Assembly (NCBI GenBank): GCA_965200175.1
Contig: OZ241345.1
Location: forward strand, 558,001 to 622,000
Origin: Azophilus sp026709365
GTDB lineage: Bacteria; Pseudomonadota; Gammaproteobacteria; Pseudomonadales; Azotimanducaceae
DNA length: 64,000 bases
Direction: 5' to 3'
Made by a program: the position numbers and the translations under genes. Each line of letters opens with the position of its first letter. The stretch's first letter is position 1. Positions 1 to 17,738 of the stretch are shown here, one piece after another. The notes under the pieces are model-generated. The model was not told the origin of the DNA and did not search any database. It saw only the letters and a program-made list of their open reading frames with translations.

Positions 1-1052
1 ATCGAGCGCATGGATTCGAGGAAGCTGCTTTCCGCCTCCGCGCTGGCATGGATCTGGTCCATCGTCGTGCGCATCAAGGCCGGGATCTGCACCAACCTGG
101 CCAGCAGGTAGAGGGCGCAGGCGGCGAGCACGATGGTCGCCAGGCCGGCGTCGTAGCCGAGCATCATCACCAGCATGGCCAAGGCCATGAAACCATCCAC
201 GCAGACCGTCACCAAACCCTGGGTCAGGGCATCCTGCACCGGGCCGAGGGAGCCGAACCGGGAGGTCAGGTCCCCCAGGTGGCGCTTCTCGAACCAGTCC
301 AGCGGCAGCCGCAGCATGTGCGCCAGAAGGTTGCAGGCGAACTCGAAAGCCACCCAGTGGGTCAGGCGCACGATCAGCCAACCGCGCAGCAACTGCGCCG
401 CCAGCCGAATGGCCAAAACGCAGAGGAAGCCGAACGCCAGCAGGGCGATCAACTCCCCATCCGCGTGGGCGACGCCTTGGTCAATCGCCCACTGCAGGTG
501 CAGGGGCGCTGCGATCAGCGTCAGCTGCAGCAGCATCGACAGCGCGAAGATGGCCAGCAGACTCCTGTTCAGCGCTCCGGCGCCGCGCCACAGATGCCAA
601 ATCCTAAGTCTCGGCGGCGGCGCTTGGAGTTGGAACCCCGGGGCCGGCCGCAATTCCAAGGCGACGCCGGTGAAGTGTCGGGAGACCTCCTCATGGGACA
701 GCTTGCGCTGCCCCAACGCCGGGTCGTGGATGCGGACGTGGCGCGGCCCCGCCTTCACCAGCACCACGAAGTGGTTGAGGTTCCAGTGCAGGATGGCGGG
801 CGCCTGGAGTTGGGTCAGATGATCCATCTCCAAGCGCAGCCCTCGAGTGCGGAAGCCTTCGGCAGCCGCCATCGCCGCCAGGTCGTTGAGCGTGGCGCCG
901 CGGGCGCTGAGCAGGCCGCGGCTGCGCATGTCGGCCAAGTCCAAGTGGCGGCCATGAAAGGCGGAGATCATGGCCAAGCTCACCAGGCCGCACTCGCTGG
1001 CCTCGGCCTGCATCATCACCGGCACTTTCCGGACCCAGCCGAGATTGAGCAC
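1..1052 (-). CDS. C39-peptidase-containing ABC exporter, bacteriocin/microcin type (partial, C-terminus beyond window)
   Basis: The frame opens with GTG immediately after the adaptor's stop and runs off the left edge, so about 350 residues are visible. Residues 13-115 form a peptidase C39 domain: Q15, the catalytic cysteine in EASECGLVSLAMI (C21), H94 in LNHFVVL and D110 in IHDPALG. From about residue 165 hydrophobic helices of the ABC membrane domain follow. The ATPase domain would lie outside the window. Family knowledge: such exporters (CvaB/RaxB group) cut double-glycine leader peptides on the cytoplasmic side and export the cargo with a HlyD-type adaptor and an outer-membrane channel. 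No precursor peptide was recognised here. The close coupling to the HlyD gene supports one transcript. An ordinary start further in (M13/M14) is possible. Confidence 0.88.
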   Translation of the reverse strand, partial: MLNLGWVRKVPVMMQAEASECGLVSLAMISAFHGRHLDLADMRSRGLLSARGATLNDLAAMAAAEGFRTRGLRLEMDHLTQLQAPAILHWNLNHFVVLVKAGPRHVRIHDPALGQRKLSHEEVSRHFTGVALELRPAPGFQLQAPPPRLRIWHLWRGAGALNRSLLAIFALSMLLQLTLIAAPLHLQWAIDQGVAHADGELIALLAFGFLCVLAIRLAAQLLRGWLIVRLTHWVAFEFACNLLAHMLRLPLDWFEKRHLGDLTSRFGSLGPVQDALTQGLVTVCVDGFMALAMLVMMLGYDAGLATIVLAACALYLLARLVQIPALMRTTMDQIHASAEAESSFLESMRS

Positions 1053-2294
1053 TTACAAGCCCTCCACGGCAGCGGTCAGCGGCTCCAGCAGCCAGCGCCA
1101 CAGGCGCATCGACTCGGTGACCACGAAGGCGTCCACCCGCAGGCCGCCCTTGACCGCCAAGCCTTCAGGATGCCGAAGCACCTCCGCCCTGGCCCGGAAA
1201 ACCGGCCCGTCCACCGCCACCCAACTACGCAGTTGGTATGGCTTTTGCGGCGTTTGGCTCATTTCGCGAACCACGGCGGTGCCGATGGGATTGCGCCGCC
1301 GCTGCCCGCCCAGAGCCTTGAAGCGCACCGGGTCGCCGGGGGCGATGTCGGCGGCCGCGGCGGCGTCGGCCAGCAGAACCAGTTGCGCGGCCGTCGCGGC
1401 GGGCGCCACGGTCATCAGCACCTGCTCGGCGCGCACCCTGTCGCCCACGGTGAATTGCACAAAGGTGACCACGCCATCCTTGGGCGCGACCACCGCAGTC
1501 TGCCGTTGCTCCGCCAAGCGCGCCAACTGCCGGGCCAAGTCGGCCCGCTCCTGCTGCAACTGCAGACGCAAGGTCCGGTGCTCGCGTTCAAGGCGGATGA
1601 GGGCTTGGCCGCTTTGGGCCGACTGCCTTTCGTTGCCCACCAAGGCGCGGCGGAGCTGGTTGACGGCCTGGGCGACGGCCAAGGTGGCTTGGCGCTCCTG
1701 GTCGTAGGCGGCAGCGGCGAGCAGGCCGTCTTTGAGCAGCTTCAGCGCCCGCTCATCGGCCGCTCGGCGCAACGCTTCCCTTTGCTCCGCCAAGCGCAGC
1801 TCCGCGACCAGCGCGCCCCGCTCCAGAACCAGATGGTCGATCTCCTCACGCACCGCGTCCAGGTCGGACTGCCGCCTATCCTCAGCGGCGCGCATCCGCC
1901 GTTCGAGCCGTTCAATGGATGCCCGCAAATAGGCGGCCTCCTCAAGATGAACCTGGCGTCCCTGCTCGCTGTAGTTGTCGTGGTCAAGAACCGCCAGCAC
2001 GTCGCCTCGCGCCACCTGATCCCGTTCCCTGACATTGAGCGCCGCCACCCGGCCACCTTGGGCGGCGATCACCTCGGCAATGCCGCCTTGCGGCTCCAAG
2101 TAGCCGCTGACGCGAACCTTGCGGGCGTACTCCAAGCCGAGCACCGCGGTGATGCCCAGCAGCCCAAGCGTCACAAGGGCCACGCTGGCCAGCACCAAGC
2201 GCGGCGCGTTGGAGGCAATTGCCGAACCCCATCGCTCTGAGCCGCGTTCGGCAAGCGCTTCTGGCCGGAACAGGGACAACTGGGAACGCCTCAA
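1053..2294 (-). CDS. HlyD-family periplasmic adaptor of the exporter cassette
   Basis: The product is 413 residues. One membrane helix lies at about residues 31-52, followed by a biotinyl-lipoyl-like half (GGRVAALNVRERDQVARGDVL), a long coiled-coil hairpin (about 115-260) and the returning lipoyl half (TAVVAPKDGVVTFVQFTVGD). This is the normal architecture and length of an adaptor linking an inner-membrane ABC exporter to a TolC-type channel. The only usable start is TTG, because an in-frame TAG lies just upstream. The exporter gene follows with no gap. A stop-to-start distance of about 255 bases separates it from rpoC, so it may depend on read-through or on its own unrecognised promoter. Confidence 0.88.
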   Translation of the reverse strand: MRRSQLSLFRPEALAERGSERWGSAIASNAPRLVLASVALVTLGLLGITAVLGLEYARKVRVSGYLEPQGGIAEVIAAQGGRVAALNVRERDQVARGDVLAVLDHDNYSEQGRQVHLEEAAYLRASIERLERRMRAAEDRRQSDLDAVREEIDHLVLERGALVAELRLAEQREALRRAADERALKLLKDGLLAAAAYDQERQATLAVAQAVNQLRRALVGNERQSAQSGQALIRLEREHRTLRLQLQQERADLARQLARLAEQRQTAVVAPKDGVVTFVQFTVGDRVRAEQVLMTVAPAATAAQLVLLADAAAAADIAPGDPVRFKALGGQRRRNPIGTAVVREMSQTPQKPYQLRSWVAVDGPVFRARAEVLRHPEGLAVKGGLRVDAFVVTESMRLWRWLLEPLTAAVEGL

Positions 2295-2549
2295 GCCGCA
2301 AAGCCGCTATGCTGAATGGCTTGGCGCAACAAAACTATGGACAAATCGGAACTTTGGCGTAAGACATCGCCCCGCCGTTTTTGGGGCCAATTTCCGCAGG
2401 GCAAAGCCCCTTGAAGCCATGCAACCGCAGTGGCGCTCGTCGGAGCGCCGCCCGCTCAAGCCCAGCCAAAGTCGAACTGAGCCGCGACCGAACCCACTCG
2501 CCCATCGATCATAGGGCGAGGGGATGCGGGTCAAGTTGGCGCCAAGCGC
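2295..2549. other. Spacer between rpoC and the export cassette
   Basis: About 255 bases. I see two hairpins near the rpoC end (annotated separately) and no gene I can support. A 75-codon minus-strand frame (2307-2534) lacks any recognisable feature such as a double-glycine leader. Confidence 0.5.
2432..2520 (-). terminator. Candidate end-of-rpoBC hairpins
   Basis: Two perfect 7-bp stems lie downstream of rpoC: CTCGCCC/GGGCGAG (2497-2503 with 2514-2520, 10-nt loop) and GGCGCTC/GAGCGCC (2432-2438 with 2443-2449, 4-nt loop). Neither is followed by a T-run on the minus strand, so intrinsic termination would be weak. They could instead protect the transcript's 3' end. Confidence 0.35.
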
Positions 2550-6737
<4,188 letters not shown>

Positions 6738-6741
6738 GGTT

Positions 6742-6747
6742 TCCTCC
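6742..6747 (-). promoter_or_regulatory. Ribosome binding site fixing the TTG start of rpoC
   Basis: GGAGGA on the minus strand, four bases before TTG at 6737. No ATG or GTG in a better position exists, and the encoded N-terminus aligns from this codon with the family. Confidence 0.75.
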
Positions 6748-6847
6748 GGCTGCTCTTAATGGGTTTTTCTAGTGGTCTGTTGGTCTATGGGTTCCGACCG
6801 CTGGCTTCGCGGACGCCTGGCGGCGCATTGCGGCTTGCAACGCGCCC

Positions 6848-10939
<4,092 letters not shown>

Positions 10940-11104
10940 TCGAATCTCCCGGGATCTTAAAGTTTTTCACACAACGACAAACGGCCGGAACCCGCATCCG
11001 GGGGCCGGCAGGGCGGCGACGAGGCTGTCAGTCGCGCGGGCAGGGCGGCTGCGGCACCCAATCGAGCACCGGCGCCCAAGTCCCGCTGGACTGGAGCGGC
11101 CAAG

Positions 11105-11488
11105 CTACTTCAACTCGGCTTGGGCGCCCGCTTCCTCAAGCTGCTTCTTGATTTCCTCGGCCTCCGCCTTGGCGACGCCTTCCTTGACCGTCGAAGGCGC
11201 TCCGTCCACCAAGCCCTTGGCGTCCTTCAAGCCAAGCCCGGTGATCGTGCGCACCACCTTGATGACGTTGACTTTCTTGTCCCCGATGACGCTCAGCACG
11301 ACATCGAATTCGGTCTGCTCCTCGGTGGCGACCTCAGCGCCGCCGTCGCCGGCGGCTGCCGCCGCAACCGCAACCGGCGCCGCGGCGGAAACGCCGAACT
11401 TCTCCTCCATGGACTGAACGAGCTGCACCACCTCCATGACGCTCATGTCGGCGATGGCGTTCAGGATGTCGTCTTTGGACAAAGCCAT
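11105..11488 (-). CDS. rplL: 50S ribosomal protein L7/L12
   Basis: The product is 127 residues and forms the ribosomal stalk that recruits translational GTPases. It shows the N-terminal dimerisation helices (MALSKDDILNAIADMSVME), an Ala-rich hinge at about residues 36-47 and the conserved C-terminal domain (KKVNVIKVVRTITGLGLKDA). It lies 77 bases downstream of rplJ, with which it forms the L10-L12 complex. The start ATG follows AAGGAG. Confidence 0.98.
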   Translation of the reverse strand: MALSKDDILNAIADMSVMEVVQLVQSMEEKFGVSAAAPVAVAAAAAGDGGAEVATEEQTEFDVVLSVIGDKKVNVIKVVRTITGLGLKDAKGLVDGAPSTVKEGVAKAEAEEIKKQLEEAGAQAELK

Positions 11489-11565
11489 AGTTTGATCTCC
11501 TTGTTAGGGTTTCCAGCCGTTTGGTTGCCGGCAGGTTCTCGTTTCGAAACCGATTGCGGCTGGCG

Positions 11566-12147
11566 TCAGCCTTCGCCCACCACTTGCGGGGGCTCGGCGG
11601 GCGCTTCCGCGACGCCGCCCGTTGACGTCTCCTTCGCCTCCCCAACCGCGGCCAGGGTGCGCACCAGCTTGGCCGGAACCTCGTTCAGGGTTCGGGCCAA
11701 TTTGCTGATTGGCGCCAGCATGACGCCCATCAACAGGCCGAGCGCTTCGGGACGAGTGGGCAGGTTGGCGACGCGGTCGATCTCGCTGGCAGCGAGCAGG
11801 GTGCCGCCGATGGCCAGCGCCTTCACTTCAAGCGCTTCGTACTCATCAACGCACGCCCTCATCAGGCGAGCCGCCGAACCGGGTTCGTCCAGCGACAGCG
11901 CCAGCAGGGTCGGGCCCTCGAGCGCGTCGTTCAAGCACTCGAATTCGGTGCCTGCCACGGCGCGGCGCGCCAGGGAATTGCGAACCACCCGGAGGTACAC
12001 GCCCTCGCGGCGCGCCTTGACGCGCAATTCGGTCATGTCAACCACGGTCAAGCCGCGGAAGTCCGCCAGCACCGCCGAGTGCGCCTTGCGCGCCTCGGCG
12101 CCGACTTCGGCGACGATCGTCTGCTTTTGTTCGAGCCTGAGAGCCAC
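11566..12147 (-). CDS. rplJ: 50S ribosomal protein L10
   Basis: The product is 193 residues and is the base of the stalk that anchors L7/L12 dimers on 23S rRNA. The N-terminal domain contains VLADFRGLTVVDMTELR and VYLRVVRNSLARRAV, both typical of L10. The C-terminal tail is longer and richer in Ala, Pro and Glu than in Escherichia coli (about 165 residues there). It lies 98 bases downstream of rplA. In the family, L10 represses its own leader; no leader structure was worked out here. Confidence 0.97.
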   Translation of the reverse strand: MALRLEQKQTIVAEVGAEARKAHSAVLADFRGLTVVDMTELRVKARREGVYLRVVRNSLARRAVAGTEFECLNDALEGPTLLALSLDEPGSAARLMRACVDEYEALEVKALAIGGTLLAASEIDRVANLPTRPEALGLLMGVMLAPISKLARTLNEVPAKLVRTLAAVGEAKETSTGGVAEAPAEPPQVVGEG

Positions 12148-12245
12148 TTGATTCCGCCTTATTCTTCCGCTTGATGGTTTCGCGTTTTGGCTTGGGCCAG
12201 CGCTCCGCTCCGCGTTCGACCGCGGCCGGCGCCAACGGTGGGCCG

Positions 12246-12941
12246 CTAGATCTCCAACGATGCCTGGTCGATGGCGAGACCCGGCCCCATCGTTGTTGAC
12301 AGCGTGATTTTCTTCAGATACACGCCCTTCGCCGAGGCTGGACGCGATTTCCTCAAATCCGCCACCAGCGTCTCCAAATTCTCCTTGATTTGGGTGGCGG
12401 AGAAGCCCACTTGACCGACGCTGCCATGCACGATGCCGCCCCGGTCCGTGCGGAAGCGAACCTGACCCGCCTTGGCGTTTTTGACCGCCGCCTCCACATC
12501 AGCGGTGACGGTGCCGGTTTTCGGGTTGGGCATCAGCCCCCGGGGCCCCAGCAGCCGACCCAAGGGGCCAACCACCCGCATGGCATCCGGCGTGGCGATG
12601 ACCACGTCAAAATTCAGGTCGCCGCCCTTGATGCGTTCGGCAAGCTCGTCAAGCCCGACCGCATCCGCCCCGGCGGCTTCGGCCAGGCTGGCGCTCTCTC
12701 CTTGCGCAAAGACCGCCACCCGCACCGCCTTGCCCGTGCCGTGGGGCAGCGTGCTTGCGCCCCTGAGCGTCTGATCCGACTTGCGCACATCGACGCCGAG
12801 GTTTACCGATACGTCAAAGCTCTCCTTGAACTTGGCCTTGGACAACTCGGAAAGCAGGCCCACGGCCTCATCAATGGGGTAGAACCTGCTTTGGTCCACG
12901 GCTTCGGCAATGGCCTGCCGACGACGGCTCAGCTTGGCCAT
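12246..12941 (-). CDS. rplA: 50S ribosomal protein L1
   Basis: The product is 231 residues starting MAKLSRRRQAIAEAV. The open frame extends 32 codons upstream through rplK, but the usual L1 N-terminus and length support the ATG at 12941. Conserved L1 segments include FKESFDVSVNLGVD, GTGKAVRVAVFA, LGPRGLMPNPKTGTVT and TDRGGIVHGSVG. L1 binds the L1 stalk of 23S rRNA and controls the L11-L1 mRNA. Only one base separates it from the rplK stop, so the two are translationally coupled. Confidence 0.97.
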   Translation of the reverse strand: MAKLSRRRQAIAEAVDQSRFYPIDEAVGLLSELSKAKFKESFDVSVNLGVDVRKSDQTLRGASTLPHGTGKAVRVAVFAQGESASLAEAAGADAVGLDELAERIKGGDLNFDVVIATPDAMRVVGPLGRLLGPRGLMPNPKTGTVTADVEAAVKNAKAGQVRFRTDRGGIVHGSVGQVGFSATQIKENLETLVADLRKSRPASAKGVYLKKITLSTTMGPGLAIDQASLEI

Positions 12942-12942
12942 T

Positions 12943-13401
12943 CTACGCACCCTCCGCAATCGCCGCATCGCCGGCTTCGACGACTTCGATGCCCGCGCTG
13001 CGGGCGCTGCCAGCGATGGTGCGCACTGCGGCGTCAAGATCGGCGGCGGTGAGATCCGGATCCTTCAGCTTGGCAATTTCCTCGAGTTGGCTGCGGGTCA
13101 CGGTTCCCTTCTTGACCGTGTTGGGCGTGGCGCTGCCCTTGTCGATGCCGGCCGCCTTTCTCAGCAGCACCGATGCCGGGGGCGTTTTGGTGATGAAGGT
13201 GAAGCTGCGGTCGGCATAGACCGTGATGACCACAGGGATCGGCAGTCCCTGCTCAAGACTCTGGGTCTGGGCGTTGAAGGCCTTGCAGAAGTCCATGATG
13301 TTGACGCCGTGCTGGCCCAGGGCCGGACCCACAGGGGGACTGGGATTGGCCTGTCCCGCCGGCACCTGCAGCTTGACGTAGGCCATGACTTTTCTTGCCA
13401 T
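12943..13401 (-). CDS. rplK: 50S ribosomal protein L11
   Basis: The product is 152 residues starting MARKVMAYVKLQVPAGQANP. The open frame is longer, but this start matches the family and has GAGGAG upstream. The proline-rich N-terminal domain (PSPPVGPALGQHGVNIMDF) and the rRNA-binding C-terminal domain are present. L11 is needed for RelA activation at stalled ribosomes. The C-terminus carries a short extension (about ten residues, EVVEAGDAAIAEGA) beyond the usual length of 142-144. Confidence 0.97.
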   Translation of the reverse strand: MARKVMAYVKLQVPAGQANPSPPVGPALGQHGVNIMDFCKAFNAQTQSLEQGLPIPVVITVYADRSFTFITKTPPASVLLRKAAGIDKGSATPNTVKKGTVTRSQLEEIAKLKDPDLTAADLDAAVRTIAGSARSAGIEVVEAGDAAIAEGA

Positions 13402-13576
13402 CCAACTATCTCCTCGGGTGCCAGCGCCCTGAACGCGGCCACGCGGCCGCGCCTTGGGCTCCCCGTTTGCGTGGGCAGCGAACCACCCTTTTCTTCCTAA
13501 TTGGCGGGGCGACCTTGCCGAACCGCCAACCTTGCGACCGGCGACCACCCTGCCATTGCTTCGAGGCGTCGCCTCG

Positions 13577-14110
13577 CTAGCCTTTCTCCACTTGCCCGAA
13601 GTCAAGCTCCACCGGCGTCGAGCGGCCAAATATGGTGACCGCCACGTGCAGCCGACTTTTTTCGTAGTTCACTTCCTCAACGTAGCCGCTAAAGTCATTG
13701 AAGGGCCCATCAACGACCCGCACCACCTCGCCCGGCTCAAAGACCACCTTGGGTGCCGCCTTGCCGGTGCCCGCTTCAACGCGAGCGAGTATCTCGTCAG
13801 CTTCCTTGGGCGACAGCGGCGCGGGATTGTCGGCGGTGCCGCCGATGAATCCCATTACCCGGGGGGTCTGCTTGACCAGATGCCAGGTTTCCTGGGTCAG
13901 CTCCATCTCCACCAGGACGTAGCCGGGGAAAAACTTGCGCTCGCTGCGGCGCTTCTGCCCAGCCCGCATTTCCACCACCTTCTCGGCCGGCACGAGTATG
14001 CGCCCGAAATGGTCCTTGAGGGGCGACAGCTCGATGCGCTCCCCAAGCGTCCGCGCCACATTATTCTCCAAGCCGGAGTAAGCGTGAACGACGTACCACC
14101 TTTTACTCAT
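13577..14110 (-). CDS. nusG: Transcription termination/antitermination protein NusG
   Basis: The product is 177 residues from ATG at 14110 (MSKRWYVVHAYSGLE). Upstream in-frame codons extend the frame without homology. It has the NGN domain with FFPGYVLVEMEL and a C-terminal KOW domain (EPGEVVRVVDGPFNDFSGYVEEV). NusG binds beta' clamp helices and links RNA polymerase to Rho or to the ribosome. It sits between secE (101 bases upstream) and rplK (175 bases downstream), the standard arrangement. Confidence 0.97.
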   Translation of the reverse strand: MSKRWYVVHAYSGLENNVARTLGERIELSPLKDHFGRILVPAEKVVEMRAGQKRRSERKFFPGYVLVEMELTQETWHLVKQTPRVMGFIGGTADNPAPLSPKEADEILARVEAGTGKAAPKVVFEPGEVVRVVDGPFNDFSGYVEEVNYEKSRLHVAVTIFGRSTPVELDFGQVEKG

Positions 14111-14211
14111 CAACACCACCCATGAACGGCACGGCACCTGTGTACGTAGCTCGACCCACTAAAACTATCCATGAACGGCTCTTCATCCGGCTCTTAATCC
14201 GATAAGCGGCG

Positions 14212-14634
14212 TTAGCCGATAACCGAGGAGACGAGCCAACTCAGCGCTGAATCGAGCATCCATAAAATCAACGCGAACACCAGCACCAGCGCTAGGACGA
14301 TGACCGTGGTCTGCAGGGTTTCGTCACGGGTTGGCCAAACCACCCGCCGGATCTCGCCGCGGGCCTCCTTGAGCAAGGTCCAGATCGCGGCGCCCCGCTG
14401 GGTTTGCAGCGCAATGCCGACGGCTACGGCGGCGACGCCAATCAGCCCGATGACGCGCATCAACAGCGATTCGTCCTGGTAGTACCAGTTGCCGAACACG
14501 CCCAACGCCAGCAGAGCGACGGTAATCAGCCACTTCAGCCAATCCAGCCCGCCGCCCACGGCCGCGCCGGCGCTGCCGCCCGCCAGCTTCCTGCCGTCAG
14601 TCCCTGAGGCTCTCTTTGTCAATCCTTGCGCCAT
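14212..14634 (-). CDS. secE: Preprotein translocase subunit SecE
   Basis: The product is 140 residues from ATG at 14634. The longer open frame reaches into tRNA-Trp and cannot be coding there. Three hydrophobic segments are visible (about 36-50, 59-76 and 113-136), as in the long gammaproteobacterial SecE. The conserved cytoplasmic amphipathic stretch EARGEIRRVVWPTRDETL comes before the last helix. SecE clamps SecY in the SecYEG channel. It is co-located with nusG, and tRNA-Trp lies upstream. Confidence 0.95.
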   Translation of the reverse strand: MAQGLTKRASGTDGRKLAGGSAGAAVGGGLDWLKWLITVALLALGVFGNWYYQDESLLMRVIGLIGVAAVAVGIALQTQRGAAIWTLLKEARGEIRRVVWPTRDETLQTTVIVLALVLVFALILWMLDSALSWLVSSVIG

Positions 14635-14712
14635 CAGACCCCGCACCGCCACGCAATGGACGGCCTGTGTTGATGTGCCAACCACGCTCGCCGATTCATC
14701 GCGGCCAGGCGT

Positions 14713-14788
14713 TGGCAGGCCAGGAGGGAATCGAACCCCCAACCTGCAGTTTTGGAGACTGCTGCTCTGCCGATTGAGCTACTGGCCT
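14713..14788 (-). tRNA. trpT: tRNA-Trp (CCA anticodon)
   Basis: 76 nt. The acceptor stem AGGCCAG/CTGGCCT is perfect, the anticodon loop CTCCAAA gives CCA, the T-loop GTTCGATTC is standard, and G73 plus the terminal CCA are encoded. It lies between tuf and secE, as in many gammaproteobacteria. Confidence 0.97.
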
Positions 14789-14854
14789 TTCGTTGGTCAA
14801 AATGTGAATAACGTCTTGATCAAGCTGCTGGTCTTCCGTTGCCTGACTCAAGCA

Positions 14855-16045
<1,191 letters not shown>

Positions 16046-16131
16046 GATGTCCTGTTCCTTCTTGCTCCTTGAGTCGGGTCGGCGCCAGCAGCGGACAGCA
16101 GGAATGCCGCTGCGCGATGCTCAACTGCATG

Positions 16132-16207
16132 TGGTGCTCACAATCGGATTTGAACCGATGACCTCTTCCTTACCAAGGAAGCGCTCTACCGACTGAGCTA
16201 TGTGAGC
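16132..16207 (-). tRNA. thrT: tRNA-Thr (GGT anticodon)
   Basis: 76 nt with perfect acceptor stem GCTCACA/TGTGAGC, anticodon loop TTGGTAA, T-loop GTTCAAATC, A73 and encoded CCA. It is the fourth and last tRNA of the cluster before tuf. Confidence 0.97.
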
Positions 16208-16232
16208 ATTCAACCAACCAAACAGCGCGCTT

Positions 16233-16306
16233 TGGAGCGGGTAGCGGGAATCGAACCCGCGTCATCAGCTTGGAAGGCTGAGGTTCTGCCTCTGAACTAT
16301 ACCCGC
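16233..16306 (-). tRNA. glyT: tRNA-Gly (TCC anticodon)
   Basis: 74 nt with acceptor GCGGGTA/TACCCGC, anticodon loop CTTCCAA giving TCC, T-loop GTTCGATTC, T73 and encoded CCA. It is 25 bases from tRNA-Thr(GGT). Confidence 0.97.
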
Positions 16307-16409
16307 GCGACCGTCTCCGTTTACTCCAAGCCTCAAGCGAGGCCGCATCGATTCCCAAAGTCCCGCCTTGAGGAAGCCTCAACCTCGGACGAGATGCGGC
16401 GTCGAATCC

Positions 16410-16494
16410 TGGTGGTGGGGGAAGGATTCGAACCTTCGAAGGCTAAGCCGTCAGATTTACAGTCTGATCCCTTTGACCACTCGGGAACCCCACC
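16410..16494 (-). tRNA. tyrU: tRNA-Tyr (GTA anticodon)
   Basis: 85 nt with a long variable arm (class II). The acceptor is GGTGGGG/CCCCACC, the anticodon loop CTGTAAA gives GTA, and A73 and CCA are encoded. A 212-base gene-free spacer separates it from tRNA-Thr(TGT). Confidence 0.97.
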
Positions 16495-16706
16495 CGATTT
16501 CGACATGCAAGGCCATCCAATGCGCCCTCGGCGCGGGCATGACCGCCCTGCATCGGCCCTCACGCCCGCGGGCCAAGGCCCACAAAGCCATGTCAGCCGG
16601 TTGTTCCGCCGCTCTTGCCGCGACCCACGCGGCCCATCCTTCATTCACCGCCCGCATTCATCACCCGTCCACGACCCCGCTCAAGCCGAAGGCGCGCCGG
16701 AGGCTC
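16495..16706 (-). other. Transcribed spacer between tRNA-Thr(TGT) and tRNA-Tyr
   Basis: About 212 bases, unusually long for this tRNA cluster. I see no further tRNA, hairpin with T-run or supported open frame in it. It is probably trimmed during tRNA maturation. Confidence 0.5.
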
Positions 16707-16782
16707 TGGTGCCGCCACAAGGAATTGAACCCTGGACCTTCTCATTACAAGTGAGTTGCTCTACCTGCTGAGCTATGGCGGC
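16707..16782 (-). tRNA. thrU: tRNA-Thr (TGT anticodon)
   Basis: 76 nt with acceptor GCCGCCA/TGGCGGC, anticodon loop CTTGTAA giving TGT, T-loop GTTCAATTC, A73 and encoded CCA. It is the first gene of the Thr-Tyr-Gly-Thr-tuf operon. Confidence 0.97.
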
Positions 16783-16798
16783 GAAAAGCGGGAGCGGC

Positions 16799-16827
16799 AT
16801 TCTATAGAAGGCATTGTGCCGACGCAA
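16799..16827 (-). promoter_or_regulatory. Sigma70 promoter of the tRNA-tuf operon
   Basis: On the minus strand, TTGCGT (16822-16827), a 17-base spacer and TAGAAT (16799-16804), followed by the GC-rich discriminator GCCGCTCCCGC. A GC-rich discriminator is a known hallmark of ppGpp/DksA-repressed stable-RNA promoters. The first tRNA begins 16 bases downstream of the -10 element. Confidence 0.7.
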
Positions 16828-16999
16828 TGGGCCAGTGCGCGTTCTTTTTGGAAATCTTCGACAGCCGAGAGCCTAAGGTGCTGGGGCCAAGTTCGCGCAA
16901 GCCTGCTCGCGCAGCTGCACAGCAACGCGAACGCATCACCGCAAGTGTCACCACCGAACGAACCCCCCGTCTCCAGCGCCGAGTTGCGAAGCAACTCGA

Positions 17000-17710
17000 T
17001 CACGCCGCCGCAGGCAGCGCGTCCGCCCGGCAGGGCGTCGAGGGCAGGGCGAAGGCCGGGGCGTCGCGGGGCGATTGGGCGCGCAGATGGTAGGCTTTGC
17101 GGGGAGCGTCAAGCGTTTCCACCCTGACGCGGTAGCCCAACGCCGCCAACTCGGATCGAAAGGCCACAGCAGCGCTTGAATCAGCAAAGGCGCCTACCGA
17201 CAAAGCGGCGGTGAATCGCGCCTCCTCAGGGCAATGGGGAACCTCCCTGCCGCGACTCGGTTCATCCTGCGGCGTCAGCGGCGCGCTGCAATCGGCCAAA
17301 CCAAGGGCTTCACTGATCAGTTGGCTGGGGATGGACTGCGAACGCAACTCATCGCGCAGCCGACGCATTGCCGTTGGGGTGGTGACCGGGCCAATCAGCA
17401 CGAGGTGGTCAGGCTCGCCAGCCACTCGGGTCTCCAAGATCTCGACGCTGCCGCCCTGAGCTTCAATGGTCTTCATCAAGGAAGCAAAAGCGGAGGGATC
17501 GCCCAGCGGACCCCAAAGTCGGCAAACGAGGTCCGGCAAGGCCGCATCGCCAATCGCGCCGGGCAGCGGGAAGTTCAAGTCCCCTGGCGTCGGTTCCGGC
17601 AGCGGAAGCTGGGGCTGGGAGCTGGGGAGGGGGCGGAAAAAGACCGCAACGGCGCCATTAAGCAGAAGCGCCAGCGCGAGCAGCGCCTTTCCGTTGATGA
17701 GCATGCGCAC
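17000..17710 (-). CDS. Membrane-anchored protein with two SPOR-like repeats
   Basis: About 236 residues. A single N-terminal membrane segment (MLINGKALLALALLLNGAV) precedes a Pro-rich linker and two domains of about 75 residues. Both resemble SPOR folds: one at VCRLWGPLGDPSAFASLMKT through VLIGPVTTPTAMRRLRDEL, and one at FTAALSVGAFADSSAAVAF through GYRVRVETL. SPOR domains bind glycan strands lacking stem peptides at division sites. In Pseudomonas a SPOR protein occupies this slot between coaX and the tRNA cluster; here coaX is absent and birA is the direct neighbour. GTG at 17710 has GGGAGA six bases upstream. ATG at 17755 would overlap birA. Confidence 0.75.
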   Translation of the reverse strand: MRMLINGKALLALALLLNGAVAVFFRPLPSSQPQLPLPEPTPGDLNFPLPGAIGDAALPDLVCRLWGPLGDPSAFASLMKTIEAQGGSVEILETRVAGEPDHLVLIGPVTTPTAMRRLRDELRSQSIPSQLISEALGLADCSAPLTPQDEPSRGREVPHCPEEARFTAALSVGAFADSSAAVAFRSELAALGYRVRVETLDAPRKAYHLRAQSPRDAPAFALPSTPCRADALPAAA

Positions 17711-17738
17711 GGCTGATCTCCCGACACCTTGGCACTTT

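Noticed and set aside
48..2240. Open frame of 730 codons on the plus strand opposite the export cassette
   Set aside because: It is antisense to convincing HlyD and C39-exporter genes. Its composition (Gln, His, Arg, Gly rich, no motif) is what the complement of GC-rich coding sequence gives.
2307..2534. 75-codon minus-strand frame between rpoC and hlyD, considered as a microcin precursor
   Set aside because: No double-glycine leader, no ribosome site of note, and it overlaps both hairpins.
16805..16999. Terminator for the SPOR/birA transcript
   Set aside because: Only short stems (such as GAGTTGCGAAGCAACTC at the very end of the SPOR gene) without T-runs; not strong enough to annotate.
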